A stretch of 64,000 nt of DNA from Amycolatopsis nigrescens CSC17Ta-90 (lineage in GTDB: Bacteria > Actinomycetota > Actinomycetes > Mycobacteriales > Pseudonocardiaceae), in NCBI RefSeq assembly GCF_000384315.1, contig NZ_ARVW01000001.1:567746-631745 (forward strand). Direction: 5' to 3'. The translations under genes and the position numbers were made by a program. The notes under the pieces are model-generated. The model was not told where the DNA came from and did not search any database. It saw only the letters and a program-made list of their open reading frames with translations. Positions 44,481 to 51,507 of this stretch are shown in pieces (the stretch's first letter is position 1; every line of letters begins with the position of its first letter).

Positions 44481-44633
44481 ATGAGAGTCGGATCGAAGAC
44501 GAGCGGGCGGCACCACCGGCCGGTTCGCGTACGAGTCCACCTGGCCGATCCCCACCACGAGCTGGTGCAGATCCGGACGCCCCTCGCCGTCCGGATCCGG
44601 ACCCGCTGGCGCTCCCGCGGGCCGGAACTATGA
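44481..44633 (+). CDS. Short basic ORF upstream of the small XRE operon
   Basis: This 50-residue ORF (starting MRVGSKTSGRHHRPVRVRVH) is rich in Arg and His and has no known domain. In-frame starts at 44472 and 44475 would lengthen it. Its TGA overlaps the ATG of the next gene (ATGA), the usual coupling in this genome, which is the main reason to take it as real. No strong ribosome site is visible. Confidence 0.45.
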   Translation: MRVGSKTSGRHHRPVRVRVHLADPHHELVQIRTPLAVRIRTRWRSRGPEL

Positions 44634-44854
44634 GCAGCGGCGCGGAAGAAGAGCGGTACCGCGCCTATTCCCCGGTGATCGGCGGCATGCGGCACCTGAC
44701 CTGGCTCCGGTCGAGCCCGCCGTCCGGGAACGTGGTGATCCTGCTCTGCGGTTCGCGCTACCAGGTCCGGCCCGGCGCGGACCACCGCGCGGCCGCACTG
44801 GACTGCGCCGGCTGCGCGGCGGCGTGGCGCCACCGAATGCTGGGCGCGTCATGA
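44630..44854 (+). CDS. Small conserved-looking protein, unknown
   Basis: The 74-residue product contains VIGGMRHLTWLRSS, VVILLCGSRYQVRP and a CAGC pair near the end. I do not recognise it with certainty. The three cysteines could bind a metal. Its stop overlaps the start of the XRE gene, so the three small genes form one translationally coupled unit, divergent from the DUF5753 regulator. Confidence 0.6.
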   Translation: MSSGAEEERYRAYSPVIGGMRHLTWLRSSPPSGNVVILLCGSRYQVRPGADHRAAALDCAGCAAAWRHRMLGAS

Positions 44855-45114
44855 CCCCGCCGACACAGTTACGACAGACCGCCCGGGACATGCTCCAGGT
44901 GGTCCACCTCGCAGCCGAACTCGGCCGGATCCGCCGGACCCAGGGCCTCACCCTTGCCGAAGCGGCCGAGCGAACCGGGGTCTCGGCGGCCACGATCAGC
45001 CGACTGGAACGGTGCGACCGCACCGCCGACATGCGCGTGTCCCTGCTCCAGGCGTACGCGGCGGCCCTCGGCGTCGAGCTGCGCATGTATCTCGACGCCA
45101 GAGTCCCGCTCTAG
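44851..45114 (+). CDS. Small XRE-family DNA-binding protein
   Basis: The 87-residue product is essentially one helix-turn-helix: LGRIRRTQGLTLAEAAERTG, then VSAATISRLERC and SLLQAYAAALGVEL. It has no sensory domain. It is the last gene of the small operon and precedes a strong terminator hairpin. It may form a toxin-antitoxin-like or regulatory set with the two small proteins before it (inference). Confidence 0.82.
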   Translation: MTPPTQLRQTARDMLQVVHLAAELGRIRRTQGLTLAEAAERTGVSAATISRLERCDRTADMRVSLLQAYAAALGVELRMYLDARVPL

Positions 45115-45166
45115 CTCTCCGGCAGCGCCGGTTCTCAGCGGGACCGGCGGTGGCACCGGAGAGGCC

Positions 45167-45196
45167 GGCGCCCCCACGCCCCGACGTGGGGGCGCC
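45167..45196 (+). terminator. Terminator hairpin, 12-bp perfect stem
   Basis: GGCGCCCCCACG and CGTGGGGGCGCC pair with a 6-base loop, 53 bases after the XRE stop. It probably ends the small XRE operon before the AraC gene. Confidence 0.75.
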
Positions 45197-45234
45197 GCGC
45201 CGGCGTTTCCCTCGATCTGTGGTGAGATCGGGCG

Positions 45235-45633
45235 GTGAGCCGCGAGACGGAGCAGTCCAACCGGCGGATGCTCCGTGCCCGCGACGCGATGGACCGCGCC
45301 TACGCCGAACCGCTCGACGTGCCGGCGCTGGCCAGGATCGCGCATGTGTCCGAGGGGCATTTCAGCCGGACGTTCCGGGCCACCTTCGGCGAGACCCCGC
45401 ACCGCTACCTGCAGCGCCGCCGGGTGGAGCGGTCGATGTTCCTGCTGCGCGAGAGCGGCCGCAGTATCACTGAGATCTGCTACGAGGTCGGCTTCAGCAG
45501 CCTGGGCACGTTCAGCCGGACGTTCCACGCCATCGTCGGGGAGTCACCATCCGCCTACCGCAAGCGCGGGCCGGTGGCCGCCGTACCGACCTGCTTCGCC
45601 AAGGCGTGGACCAGACCGATCAGTTCTGGATAA
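45235..45633 (+). CDS. Short AraC-family regulator
   Basis: The 132-residue protein consists almost only of the two AraC helix-turn-helix motifs: LDVPALARIAHVSEGHFSRT and ITEICYEVGFSSLGTFSRTF, ending in GESPSAYRKR. It starts with GTG. Short AraC genes of this type often sit directly before a VOC/glyoxalase-like gene, as here, and control it. Confidence 0.9.
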   Translation: MSRETEQSNRRMLRARDAMDRAYAEPLDVPALARIAHVSEGHFSRTFRATFGETPHRYLQRRRVERSMFLLRESGRSITEICYEVGFSSLGTFSRTFHAIVGESPSAYRKRGPVAAVPTCFAKAWTRPISSG

Positions 45634-45667
45634 GTTTTCGCGGCGGACCGCGGCTAACGTCTGCCGC

Positions 45668-46080
45668 ATGTTCAACGCGATCATCCAGTCCCAAGTTTTC
45701 GTACTCGACCAAGACGAGGCGCTCGACTTCTACGTCGGCAAGCTCGGCCTCGAAGTGCACACCGACACCGATCTCGGGTTCATGCGGTGGCTCACCGTGA
45801 GCGTGCCCGGCCACCCGGACCGCCAGATTCTGCTGGAAAGCCAGGCCCGCCCGCGCTGGACCCGGCCACCGCGGAACAGGTCCGCGACCTGCTCACCAAG
45901 GGCGCGGCCGGCGGCTGGCTGATGCTCACCACCGACGACTGCCGCAAGACCTACGAGGTCCTGCTCGCCAAGGGCGTCGAGTTCACCGAAGAACCCACCG
46001 AACGCCCCTACGGCATCGACTGCGGCCTCCGCGACCCCTTCGGCAACCGCATCCGCTTCGGCCAGCTCTACGCCACCTGA
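45668..46080 (+). pseudogene. VOC-family (glyoxalase/bleomycin-resistance-like) protein, frameshifted
   Basis: The first frame encodes MFNAIIQSQVFVLDQDEALD, a VOC beta-alpha-beta unit, up to RQILLES near 45840. The rest of the domain (PGPPALDPATAEQV to DPFGNRIRFGQLYAT) continues only in the +1-shifted frame and ends at 46080. Restoring one A in the AAA run at 45837-45839 would give a normal protein of about 137 residues. It is either a recent frameshift or a homopolymer sequencing error. Confidence 0.8.
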
Positions 46081-46083
46081 CCT

Positions 46084-46125
46084 CGTGAGTGAAAAGTGTT
46101 GTTGTGGCAACACTTTTCACTCACG
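46084..46125. terminator. Bidirectional hairpin, 18-bp perfect stem
   Basis: The arms at 46084-46101 and 46108-46125 are exact complements (CGTGAGTGAAAAGTGTTG) with loop TTGTGG. The hairpin fills the gap between the convergent VOC and Nudix genes. It should terminate both, with AAAAG/CTTTT in the stem rather than a tail. Confidence 0.78.
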
Positions 46126-46129
46126 ACCC

Positions 46130-46606
46130 CTAGGTGAGCAGCTCCTCCAGCCGGTCGAGGAAGATCCGCTGGCCCTTCACCAGCTTCTCCCTCGCCTGCT
46201 CCAGCCCGAACCATTCGACTCGGTCCAGCTCCGGGAACTCCCGCACCCGGCCCGAGCCCCTCGGCCATTCCAGCTCGAAAGTGCCGGGCACCACCAGCGC
46301 GGGGTCGAGGTCGGCTTCGAGCGCCCACAAGGTCACCACCTTGCCACCGGACTGCTTGGCCGCACCCAGTTCGGCCGGCTCGCCGTCGGGCACCGGCAGG
46401 CCGAGCTCCTCGGTGAACTCCCGCCGCGCGGCGGCCTCGGCGGCCTCGGTTTCCGGTTCGTACTCGCCCTTGGGCACCGACCAGCCGCCCGCGTCCTTCC
46501 GCGCCCAGAACGGCCCGCCCATGTGACCGAGCAGCACCTCCGGGTGCGGGCCCGTCCGCCGGAACAGCAAGATCCCCGCACTCTGTTTACCCGTCATCGG
46601 GCGCAT
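46130..46606 (-). CDS. Nudix hydrolase
   Basis: The 158-residue protein carries a complete Nudix box, starting GEYEPETEAAEAAARREFTE and continuing ELGL. It resembles the diadenosine-polyphosphate/mRNA-decapping-like group, with SAGILLFRR at the start and GGPFWARKDAGGWSVPKGEY. Two starts are possible (46606 or 46597). It begins 9 bases after the SRPBCC stop and so belongs to the ArsR-SRPBCC operon. Confidence 0.9.
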   Translation of the reverse strand: MRPMTGKQSAGILLFRRTGPHPEVLLGHMGGPFWARKDAGGWSVPKGEYEPETEAAEAAARREFTEELGLPVPDGEPAELGAAKQSGGKVVTLWALEADLDPALVVPGTFELEWPRGSGRVREFPELDRVEWFGLEQAREKLVKGQRIFLDRLEELLT

Positions 46607-46615
46607 TCTGCCGTG

Positions 46616-47368
46616 CTAGCTCGCGAACAGCCGCTCGAGCCAGTCCCGCCACGCCTTCGTCTCCACCTCGCGGTCCACGTCGCCGAAAACGTGATGCCCG
46701 AGGTAGAGCTGCGGGCCACCGCCCTGGAACCGGTACAGCCCTTCGCTTCCGCGCACGCCGAGCAGCTCGCGGTACCCGGGGACCGCGTAGTCCACCACGC
46801 CCTCGATCGGCGGCAGCCCCGCCGGAGCGAGCCGAACCCGGTCGCCGTTGGCGAACGGGCCGGTCAGCCCGAGGCCGGCGATGAGCACCGCCCAGGGATC
46901 GGTTCCCTCGGCCGCCGAAGGGGCTTCGGCGTAGACGAAAGTGCCAGGAAGCCCGGTGAAGTACCTGAGGTACTGGTCGAGGGTGTGCAGGTACTTGTCC
47001 CAGCCGTAGCTGGTCATGTCCTCGAACTCGGCGCCCCAGTCGTCGCTGAGCACACCGCTGTGCACGAACCGCAGCACGGTGCTGCCGCCGTCACGGCCTT
47101 GGATCAGGTACTCCATGGCGTGGAAGGAACCGTCTTCGCCGGGTTCGGTCCGATACGCCAGCCGCGTCCCCGGTTCCCAGGTGGTGATCGTGGACGCCTC
47201 GGAGAAGTCGCCGAGCTTCATCGTGATCCGCCCGCCCTCGCGTGGATCGACCTCGTGCGGCCCCATGAACCACGAGTCGATACCGGGCCCGGTGGCGATC
47301 GCGTCCCACACCTGCTCCGGGGTCCCGGCCAGCTCGACTTCCTTGCTGATCTCGAATTCCCTTGGCAT
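46616..47368 (-). CDS. SRPBCC/AHSA1-like protein (paralogue A)
   Basis: The 250-residue protein has an AHSA1/START-like domain (EVELAGTPEQVWDAIATG, EGGRITMKLGD, STVLRFVHSGVLSDDW, YLHTLDQYLRYFTG) and an extra C-terminal part of about 100 residues shared with the paralogue at 49791. SRPBCC folds bind hydrophobic ligands. Its ATG lies one base after the ArsR stop, so it is coupled to its regulator. Confidence 0.88.
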   Translation of the reverse strand: MPREFEISKEVELAGTPEQVWDAIATGPGIDSWFMGPHEVDPREGGRITMKLGDFSEASTITTWEPGTRLAYRTEPGEDGSFHAMEYLIQGRDGGSTVLRFVHSGVLSDDWGAEFEDMTSYGWDKYLHTLDQYLRYFTGLPGTFVYAEAPSAAEGTDPWAVLIAGLGLTGPFANGDRVRLAPAGLPPIEGVVDYAVPGYRELLGVRGSEGLYRFQGGGPQLYLGHHVFGDVDREVETKAWRDWLERLFAS

Positions 47369-47369
47369 T

Positions 47370-47963
47370 TCAGGAGTCCTCCGTCTTCTTGATACTCGGA
47401 TGCAGGGCGACGACGATCCGGTGCGACCGGCCGCCAGCCGCCTTCTCGTCGTGGTACTTGGCGACCAGCGTGGTGACCGCGCCGGCCAGTTCTTCGGCGA
47501 AAGCGGCCCGGTCCGCGGCGGAGGCGAAGCGCACCTCACCGTCCACCGCGAAGGTGGCCACCCGCTTTCCGGCCTTGGCGGCGCCGGTGATCAGCGCGCC
47601 AACGTCCCGCACCAGCCGGCCGGCCAGCGCCAGCAGCCAGCGCGCCGAGAGCTGGTCCGGCGAGCGGGCGGGATCGGGCTGCACCGCGGCCAGCGCGGCT
47701 GGCGAGATCACGTAGGAAGTGGCCGTCGCCCGGAGCACCCGCTCGTTGACGTTGCCCTTCCGGCGTTCCTCCACCAGCTCGATCAGCCCGTGCCGCTCCA
47801 GCGCCCGCAGGTGGTAGTTCACCTTCTGCCGCGCCAAGCCGACCCTGGCCGCCAGCATCGTGGCCGACGCCGGTTCGGCCAGTTCCGCCAGCAGCCGGGC
47901 CCGCACCGGGTCCAGCGAGACTTCGGCCGCCGCCGGGTCTTCGATCACCGCCACCTCGAACAT
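47370..47963 (-). CDS. ArsR-family winged-helix regulator
   Basis: The 197-residue protein has an ArsR-like winged helix (LDPVRARLLAELAEPASATM, LARQKVNYHLRALERHGLIE) and a C-terminal helical region with ADRAAFAEELAGAVTTLVAKYH. ArsR plus SRPBCC operons are common in actinomycetes. A TTGACA -35 (47993-47998, minus strand) and a weak -10 about 17 bases on would place transcription start at or very near the ATG, so the mRNA may be leaderless. Confidence 0.9.
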   Translation of the reverse strand: MFEVAVIEDPAAAEVSLDPVRARLLAELAEPASATMLAARVGLARQKVNYHLRALERHGLIELVEERRKGNVNERVLRATATSYVISPAALAAVQPDPARSPDQLSARWLLALAGRLVRDVGALITGAAKAGKRVATFAVDGEVRFASAADRAAFAEELAGAVTTLVAKYHDEKAAGGRSHRIVVALHPSIKKTEDS

Positions 47964-47973
47964 GCGACCACTC

Positions 47974-48000
47974 TCTCACCGACGATTTTATTTGTCAAGA
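47974..48000 (-). promoter_or_regulatory. Shared 27-bp promoter element, copy 1
   Basis: On the plus strand it runs TCTCACCGACGATTTTATTT then GTCAAGA. It differs from copy 2 (50564-50590) at only four positions. It includes TTGACA on the minus strand and an imperfect GAC/GTC dyad. It lies between the divergent ArsR and sigma-factor genes and is probably the ArsR operator. Confidence 0.65.
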
Positions 48001-48063
48001 ACTCGAAGTTGTTCGGCAGGCCGGTGTGAAATGCTGCCTCAGCGGAAGAGGGAGGGCGGACGG

Positions 48064-49092
48064 ATGGCGGACCTGGATCCCCGGCTGGAGAACCACCGGC
48101 GGGAGCTGACCGCCTACAGCTATCGGATGCTCGGCTCGGCGTTCGAGGCAGAGGACGCCGTGCAGGAGACGCTCGTCCGGGCCTGGCGGAACTTCGCCCG
48201 GTTCGACGAGGGCAAGGCGCCGCTGCGGTCGTGGCTGTACGGCATCGCGACCAACGTCTGCCTCGACATGCTGCGCAGCGCCCAGCGCCGCGCCCGCGCG
48301 ATGGACCTCGGTCCCGCTTCGGCGCTCGGCACCCCGCTGGGCGCGCCACTGCCCGAAAACCGGTGGCTGCTGCCAATCCCGGACGGCCGCGTGCTGCCGG
48401 GGGAAGGCGATCCCGCCGAGCTGGCCGTCGCCAGGGAGACGATCCGGTTCGCGTTCGTGGCCGCGTTGCAGCGGCTGGCTCCCCGGCAGCGGGCGGTGCT
48501 GATCCTGCGCGAGGTGCTGCGCTGGCGCGCGGACGAGGTCGCGGCACTGCTCGGCGGCACGGTCGCCTCGGTCAACAGCGCGCTGCAACGGGCCCGCGCC
48601 ACCCTGCGTGCCGTCGCCCCCGACCCCGCCGAGCCGTTCCGGCCGCTGGACGAGGAGCAGCGGGACCTGCTCGCCCGGTACATCGACGCCTTCGAACGCT
48701 ACGACGTCGACGAGCTCACCTCCCTGCTGCACGAAGACGCCACCATGGCCATGCCGCCGTTCGCCTGGTGGCTGCGCGGCCGGGACCAGATCGCCGCGGC
48801 GCTGCGCGGCGCGGACGGCTTCTGCCACGGCTCTCGCATGGTGGCGACCATGGCCAACGGCTTCCCCGCCTACGGCCAGTACGTGCCCGATCCGGACCGC
48901 GGCGGGCACCGGCCGTGGGCGCTGGTGGTGCTGGACGTGGCCGGCGGCCGGATCACCGGCACCACCTCGTTCCTGGAAGCCGAGCGGTTGTTCCCGTTGT
49001 TCGGACTGCCGGCGCGGCCACCGATGAGTTCCGGCCCGCCGCTCCGTATCACTGCTGAAGGCAGTCCAGCGGAAAGGGAACCAGCACCATGA
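48064..49092 (+). CDS. ECF sigma factor, SigX5-like, with SnoaL-like C-terminal domain
   Basis: The 342-residue protein has sigma region 2 (FEAEDAVQETLVRAWRNF, LRSWLYGIATNVCLDMLR) and region 4 (LQRLAPRQRAVLILREVLRW, then VASVNSALQRARATL). A C-terminal SnoaL/NTF2-like domain from about residue 205 often regulates such sigma factors. No anti-sigma gene is adjacent. It is coupled (ATGA) to the HhH-GyrI gene. Confidence 0.9.
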   Translation: MADLDPRLENHRRELTAYSYRMLGSAFEAEDAVQETLVRAWRNFARFDEGKAPLRSWLYGIATNVCLDMLRSAQRRARAMDLGPASALGTPLGAPLPENRWLLPIPDGRVLPGEGDPAELAVARETIRFAFVAALQRLAPRQRAVLILREVLRWRADEVAALLGGTVASVNSALQRARATLRAVAPDPAEPFRPLDEEQRDLLARYIDAFERYDVDELTSLLHEDATMAMPPFAWWLRGRDQIAAALRGADGFCHGSRMVATMANGFPAYGQYVPDPDRGGHRPWALVVLDVAGGRITGTTSFLEAERLFPLFGLPARPPMSSGPPLRITAEGSPAEREPAP

Positions 49093-49787
49093 GCACGAAG
49101 GACCACGATTTCCCGCCCGGCCTCGGCGGGCCGGCGACGGGCGCACTCCTCGCGGCCGGCTACGTCCGGCTGCAGCAGCTGACCGAGGTGACCGAAGCCG
49201 AACTCGGGCGGCTGCACGGGATGGGCCCCAAGGGGTTGCGGATCCTCCGGGAGACGCTCGCCGTCACCGGCCGTTCGTTCGCCGGCACCGAACGCGACCC
49301 GGTGTTGGAGACCCGCGACGAGCAGCCCTACGCCGCGATCGGAATCGAGGTCACCCTGCGGACCTGGGGCGAAGCGAACGCCCTGGTCGCGGAGGTCGCG
49401 GGCTGGCTCGGGCGGCACGGCATCGCACCGGCCGGTCCGCCGTTCTTCCGCTACCACGTGCTCGGCGGCATGGACGAGAAGTACGAGCTGGAGGTTGGTT
49501 TCCCGGTCACCGGGCCGGTGCCGCCGGACGAGCGGGTGCGCGCGGGCTCGATGCCGGCCGGCCGGTACGCGACCCTGGTGCACCACGGCCACCCGGACCA
49601 GCAGGGACATTCGCATGCCGCGCTGGACAAGTGGGCCGCGGGGCAGGGCCTCGAATGGCAGACCAGCCGCCGCGACGGGCGCGAGGTCTGGGGCTGCCGG
49701 TTCGAGTCCTACCTGACCGACCCCGCCGAGCAGCCGGACCCCGCGCGGTGGTCCATCCGGATCTCCTACCAGGTGCGCACCCGGTAG
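49089..49787 (+). CDS. Helix-hairpin-helix / GyrI-like effector domain fusion
   Basis: The 232-residue protein joins an N-terminal helix-hairpin-helix like the RNA polymerase alpha C-terminal domain (GYVRLQQLTEVTEAELGRLH, GMGPKGLRIL) to a GyrI-like effector domain from about residue 75 (PYAAIGIEVTLRTWGEANAL, LEVGFPVTGPV, PAGRYATLVHHGH). GyrI-like folds bind small hydrophobic molecules. Coupled to the sigma gene, it may sense a ligand or contact polymerase (inference). Confidence 0.8.
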   Translation: MSTKDHDFPPGLGGPATGALLAAGYVRLQQLTEVTEAELGRLHGMGPKGLRILRETLAVTGRSFAGTERDPVLETRDEQPYAAIGIEVTLRTWGEANALVAEVAGWLGRHGIAPAGPPFFRYHVLGGMDEKYELEVGFPVTGPVPPDERVRAGSMPAGRYATLVHHGHPDQQGHSHAALDKWAAGQGLEWQTSRRDGREVWGCRFESYLTDPAEQPDPARWSIRISYQVRTR

Positions 49788-49790
49788 CGG

Positions 49791-50525
49791 TCAGCCGAGC
49801 GCCCGTTCGAGCAGGTCGTGCCAGGCCGAAGGGGCGTCCGGCTCGCCGTAGAAGTGGTGCCCGACCGCGATCGGCATGCCCAGCACGGCCCTGCCGTGGA
49901 ACCGGTACATCGCGTCGGCGGCGCGTACGCCGAGGAACACCGGCTGGCCGTCCACGGGCGGCACGACGTAATCCACCACGCCTTCGATCGGGGCGAGGCC
50001 GTCCGGGGTGAGCCGCACCCGGTCGCCGAGGGCGAACTCGGTCAGCCCGAGCGCGTCCAGCAGCAGCCGGAACGCGCCGGGGTCGGCGGACGCGGCGGGC
50101 CCCTCGGCCTCGACGTAGGTGGCGGGACGGCCGGCGAAGTACTTCAGGTACTGGCCGAGGGTGTGCAGGTACATGTCCCAGCCGTGGCCGGTGAGGCTCT
50201 CGTAGTCGTCGTCCCAGTCGTCGGCGAGGACGCCGCTGTGTACGAAGCGAAGCACGGTGCTGCCGCCGTCGCGGGCTTCGATCAGGTACTCGAACGCGTC
50301 GAGCGTGCCTTCCGCCGCCCCGGGGGCCTTGATGACCAGCCGCTTGCCCGGCTCCCAGACCGCGACGACCGACGCCCCTTCCCCGGCTTGGCCGCCCGGC
50401 TCGGGTTCGATCTCCACCGGCCATAGCCAGCCCGCGGTGCCCTCGGGGGTGGCGATCGCCTGCCACACCTGTTCCGGGGTCGCGTCGAGCACGACCTCCT
50501 TGCCGATCTCGAACTCCCGCGACAT
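49791..50525 (-). CDS. SRPBCC/AHSA1-like protein (paralogue B)
   Basis: The 244-residue protein is a close relative of 46616-47368: SREFEIGKEVVLDATPEQVW, STVLRFVHSGVLADDW, YLHTLGQYLKYFAG and IEGVVDYVVP correspond one to one. The middle is WLWPVEIEPEPGGQ. Its stop is three bases from that of the convergent HhH-GyrI gene. Its promoter holds the second copy of the 27-bp element, so it is likely in the ArsR regulon. Confidence 0.88.
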   Translation of the reverse strand: MSREFEIGKEVVLDATPEQVWQAIATPEGTAGWLWPVEIEPEPGGQAGEGASVVAVWEPGKRLVIKAPGAAEGTLDAFEYLIEARDGGSTVLRFVHSGVLADDWDDDYESLTGHGWDMYLHTLGQYLKYFAGRPATYVEAEGPAASADPGAFRLLLDALGLTEFALGDRVRLTPDGLAPIEGVVDYVVPPVDGQPVFLGVRAADAMYRFHGRAVLGMPIAVGHHFYGEPDAPSAWHDLLERALG

Positions 50526-50563
50526 CACGCCCACCCTTCTCGTCTCGCTGTATGCCGCCACCG

Positions 50564-50590
50564 TCTCACCGACAACTTTAGCTGTCAAGA
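50564..50590 (-). promoter_or_regulatory. Shared 27-bp promoter element, copy 2
   Basis: On the plus strand it runs TCTCACCGACAACTTTAGCT then GTCAAGA, with the dyad GACAACTTTAGCTGTC. It starts 39 bases before (upstream of) the ATG of SRPBCC paralogue B and contains TTGACA on the minus strand. Its likeness to copy 1 indicates common control, most simply by the ArsR protein. Confidence 0.65.
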
Positions 50591-50624
50591 CATGACAACT
50601 CGTCGGTGGCCGGACGGGAAGAAG

Positions 50625-50695
50625 CCCGCGAGTGTGGAACTCGCGGGCGTCGAATGTGGGACTCGGGGGGGCTCGAGTGTGGGACTCGCGCGGGG
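50625..50695. repeat. Three tandem copies of a 22-23-bp repeat, first copy a hairpin
   Basis: CGAGTGTGGAACTCGCGGG-like units begin at 50629, 50651 and 50674. The first is a clean hairpin (CCCGCGAGT 50625-50633, ACTCGCGGG 50639-50647, loop GTGGA). The array directly follows the hydrogenase-protease-like gene on the minus strand, so it may be its terminator. Confidence 0.7.
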
Positions 50696-50696
50696 G

Positions 50697-51182
50697 TCAG
50701 GCTTCGGCGGTCAGGGCCAGCGGGTTTTCCGGGGCGCAGCCCCAGGCGAGGTCGGCGACCAGGCGGACCGCCTCGTCCACCGCCGCGGCCACCGGCGGGC
50801 TCAGCTCGGCGCCCTGGCCGATGTGGCCCGGTTCGCAGCCGACCACCAGCACCTCGCCCGCGTCGCCGCCGAGCAGCTCCAGCATCCGGAACACCGCGTC
50901 CGGCCGCATCCCGTGCGCGTCCACCGAGCCGCCGCTGCGGCCGGCCTCGATCAGCGAGACCGTGCCCGGTTTCCCGCCACGGGGCACCACGTCGATCAGG
51001 ATCGTGGTGTCGTAGCCGCCGAGCAGGTCGCAGGCCAGCCGCATCCCGCCGATGCCGTAGTCGGCGATCTGCACCCAGGCCGGTACCGCTGCCTCCGCGA
51101 GCCGCCTGGCCACCTCGACGCCGAACGCGTCGTCACCGAGGAAGGCGTTGCCAAGACCGGCGATCAGCACACGGGGCTTCAT
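50697..51182 (-). CDS. Hydrogenase maturation protease-like protein (HycI/HyaD family)
   Basis: The 161-residue protein has VLIAGLGNAFLGDDAFGVEV, with the family Ni-binding acid, then QIADYGIGGMRLA and GCEPGHIGQGAELSP. It would trim the C-terminus of a NiFe-hydrogenase large subunit. No hydrogenase subunit is within the window. GGAGGTCGCGGC precedes the ATG. The same fold is used in other metalloenzyme systems. Confidence 0.85.
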   Translation of the reverse strand: MKPRVLIAGLGNAFLGDDAFGVEVARRLAEAAVPAWVQIADYGIGGMRLACDLLGGYDTTILIDVVPRGGKPGTVSLIEAGRSGGSVDAHGMRPDAVFRMLELLGGDAGEVLVVGCEPGHIGQGAELSPPVAAAVDEAVRLVADLAWGCAPENPLALTAEA

Positions 51183-51507
51183 GCCGCGACCTCCGGAACA
51201 CTCACCGGCTCCAGCACTTCGGTCTCCGCCGGAGCCGAAGCCGAACGACAGATAGCGGACCTTCAAGGTATGACCGCTGCCCGGATCGCACAACCGCTGC
51301 GGGGTGTCCCCCCAATACCTTCGTCTGTTGACCATCCCCCAGCACCCGCCCTATGGTCTAGACCACACCCGTGAGGGTTATGGACCACCTGCCGAAGAGG
51401 ATCCCGCGCTCCCCGCACGGCACCGGATGCACCAGCTCCCTGCGGCACCGGTGCGCTTCACCCCACCTGGGACCCGCGGATGCGCGTGCTCGGAGAAGGA
51501 GCCTGAC
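51183..51507. other. Divergent non-coding region between maturation protease and LPMO
   Basis: These 325 bases carry no gene that I can support. They hold the start region of the leftward protease gene and the LPMO promoter with a DasR-like box (51352-51367). A TAAGGT-like AT-poor leader and the ribosome site AGAAGGAG lie just before the LPMO ATG. Confidence 0.6.
51352..51367. promoter_or_regulatory. DasR-like operator (dre) of the LPMO gene
   Basis: TATGGTCTAGACCACA has the perfect core TGGTCTAGACCA and fits the DasR-responsive element A-TGGTCTAGACCA-T known from Streptomyces, except at the edges. DasR is a GntR repressor relieved by glucosamine-6-phosphate. It lies 140 bases before the LPMO ATG. 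Confidence 0.75.
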
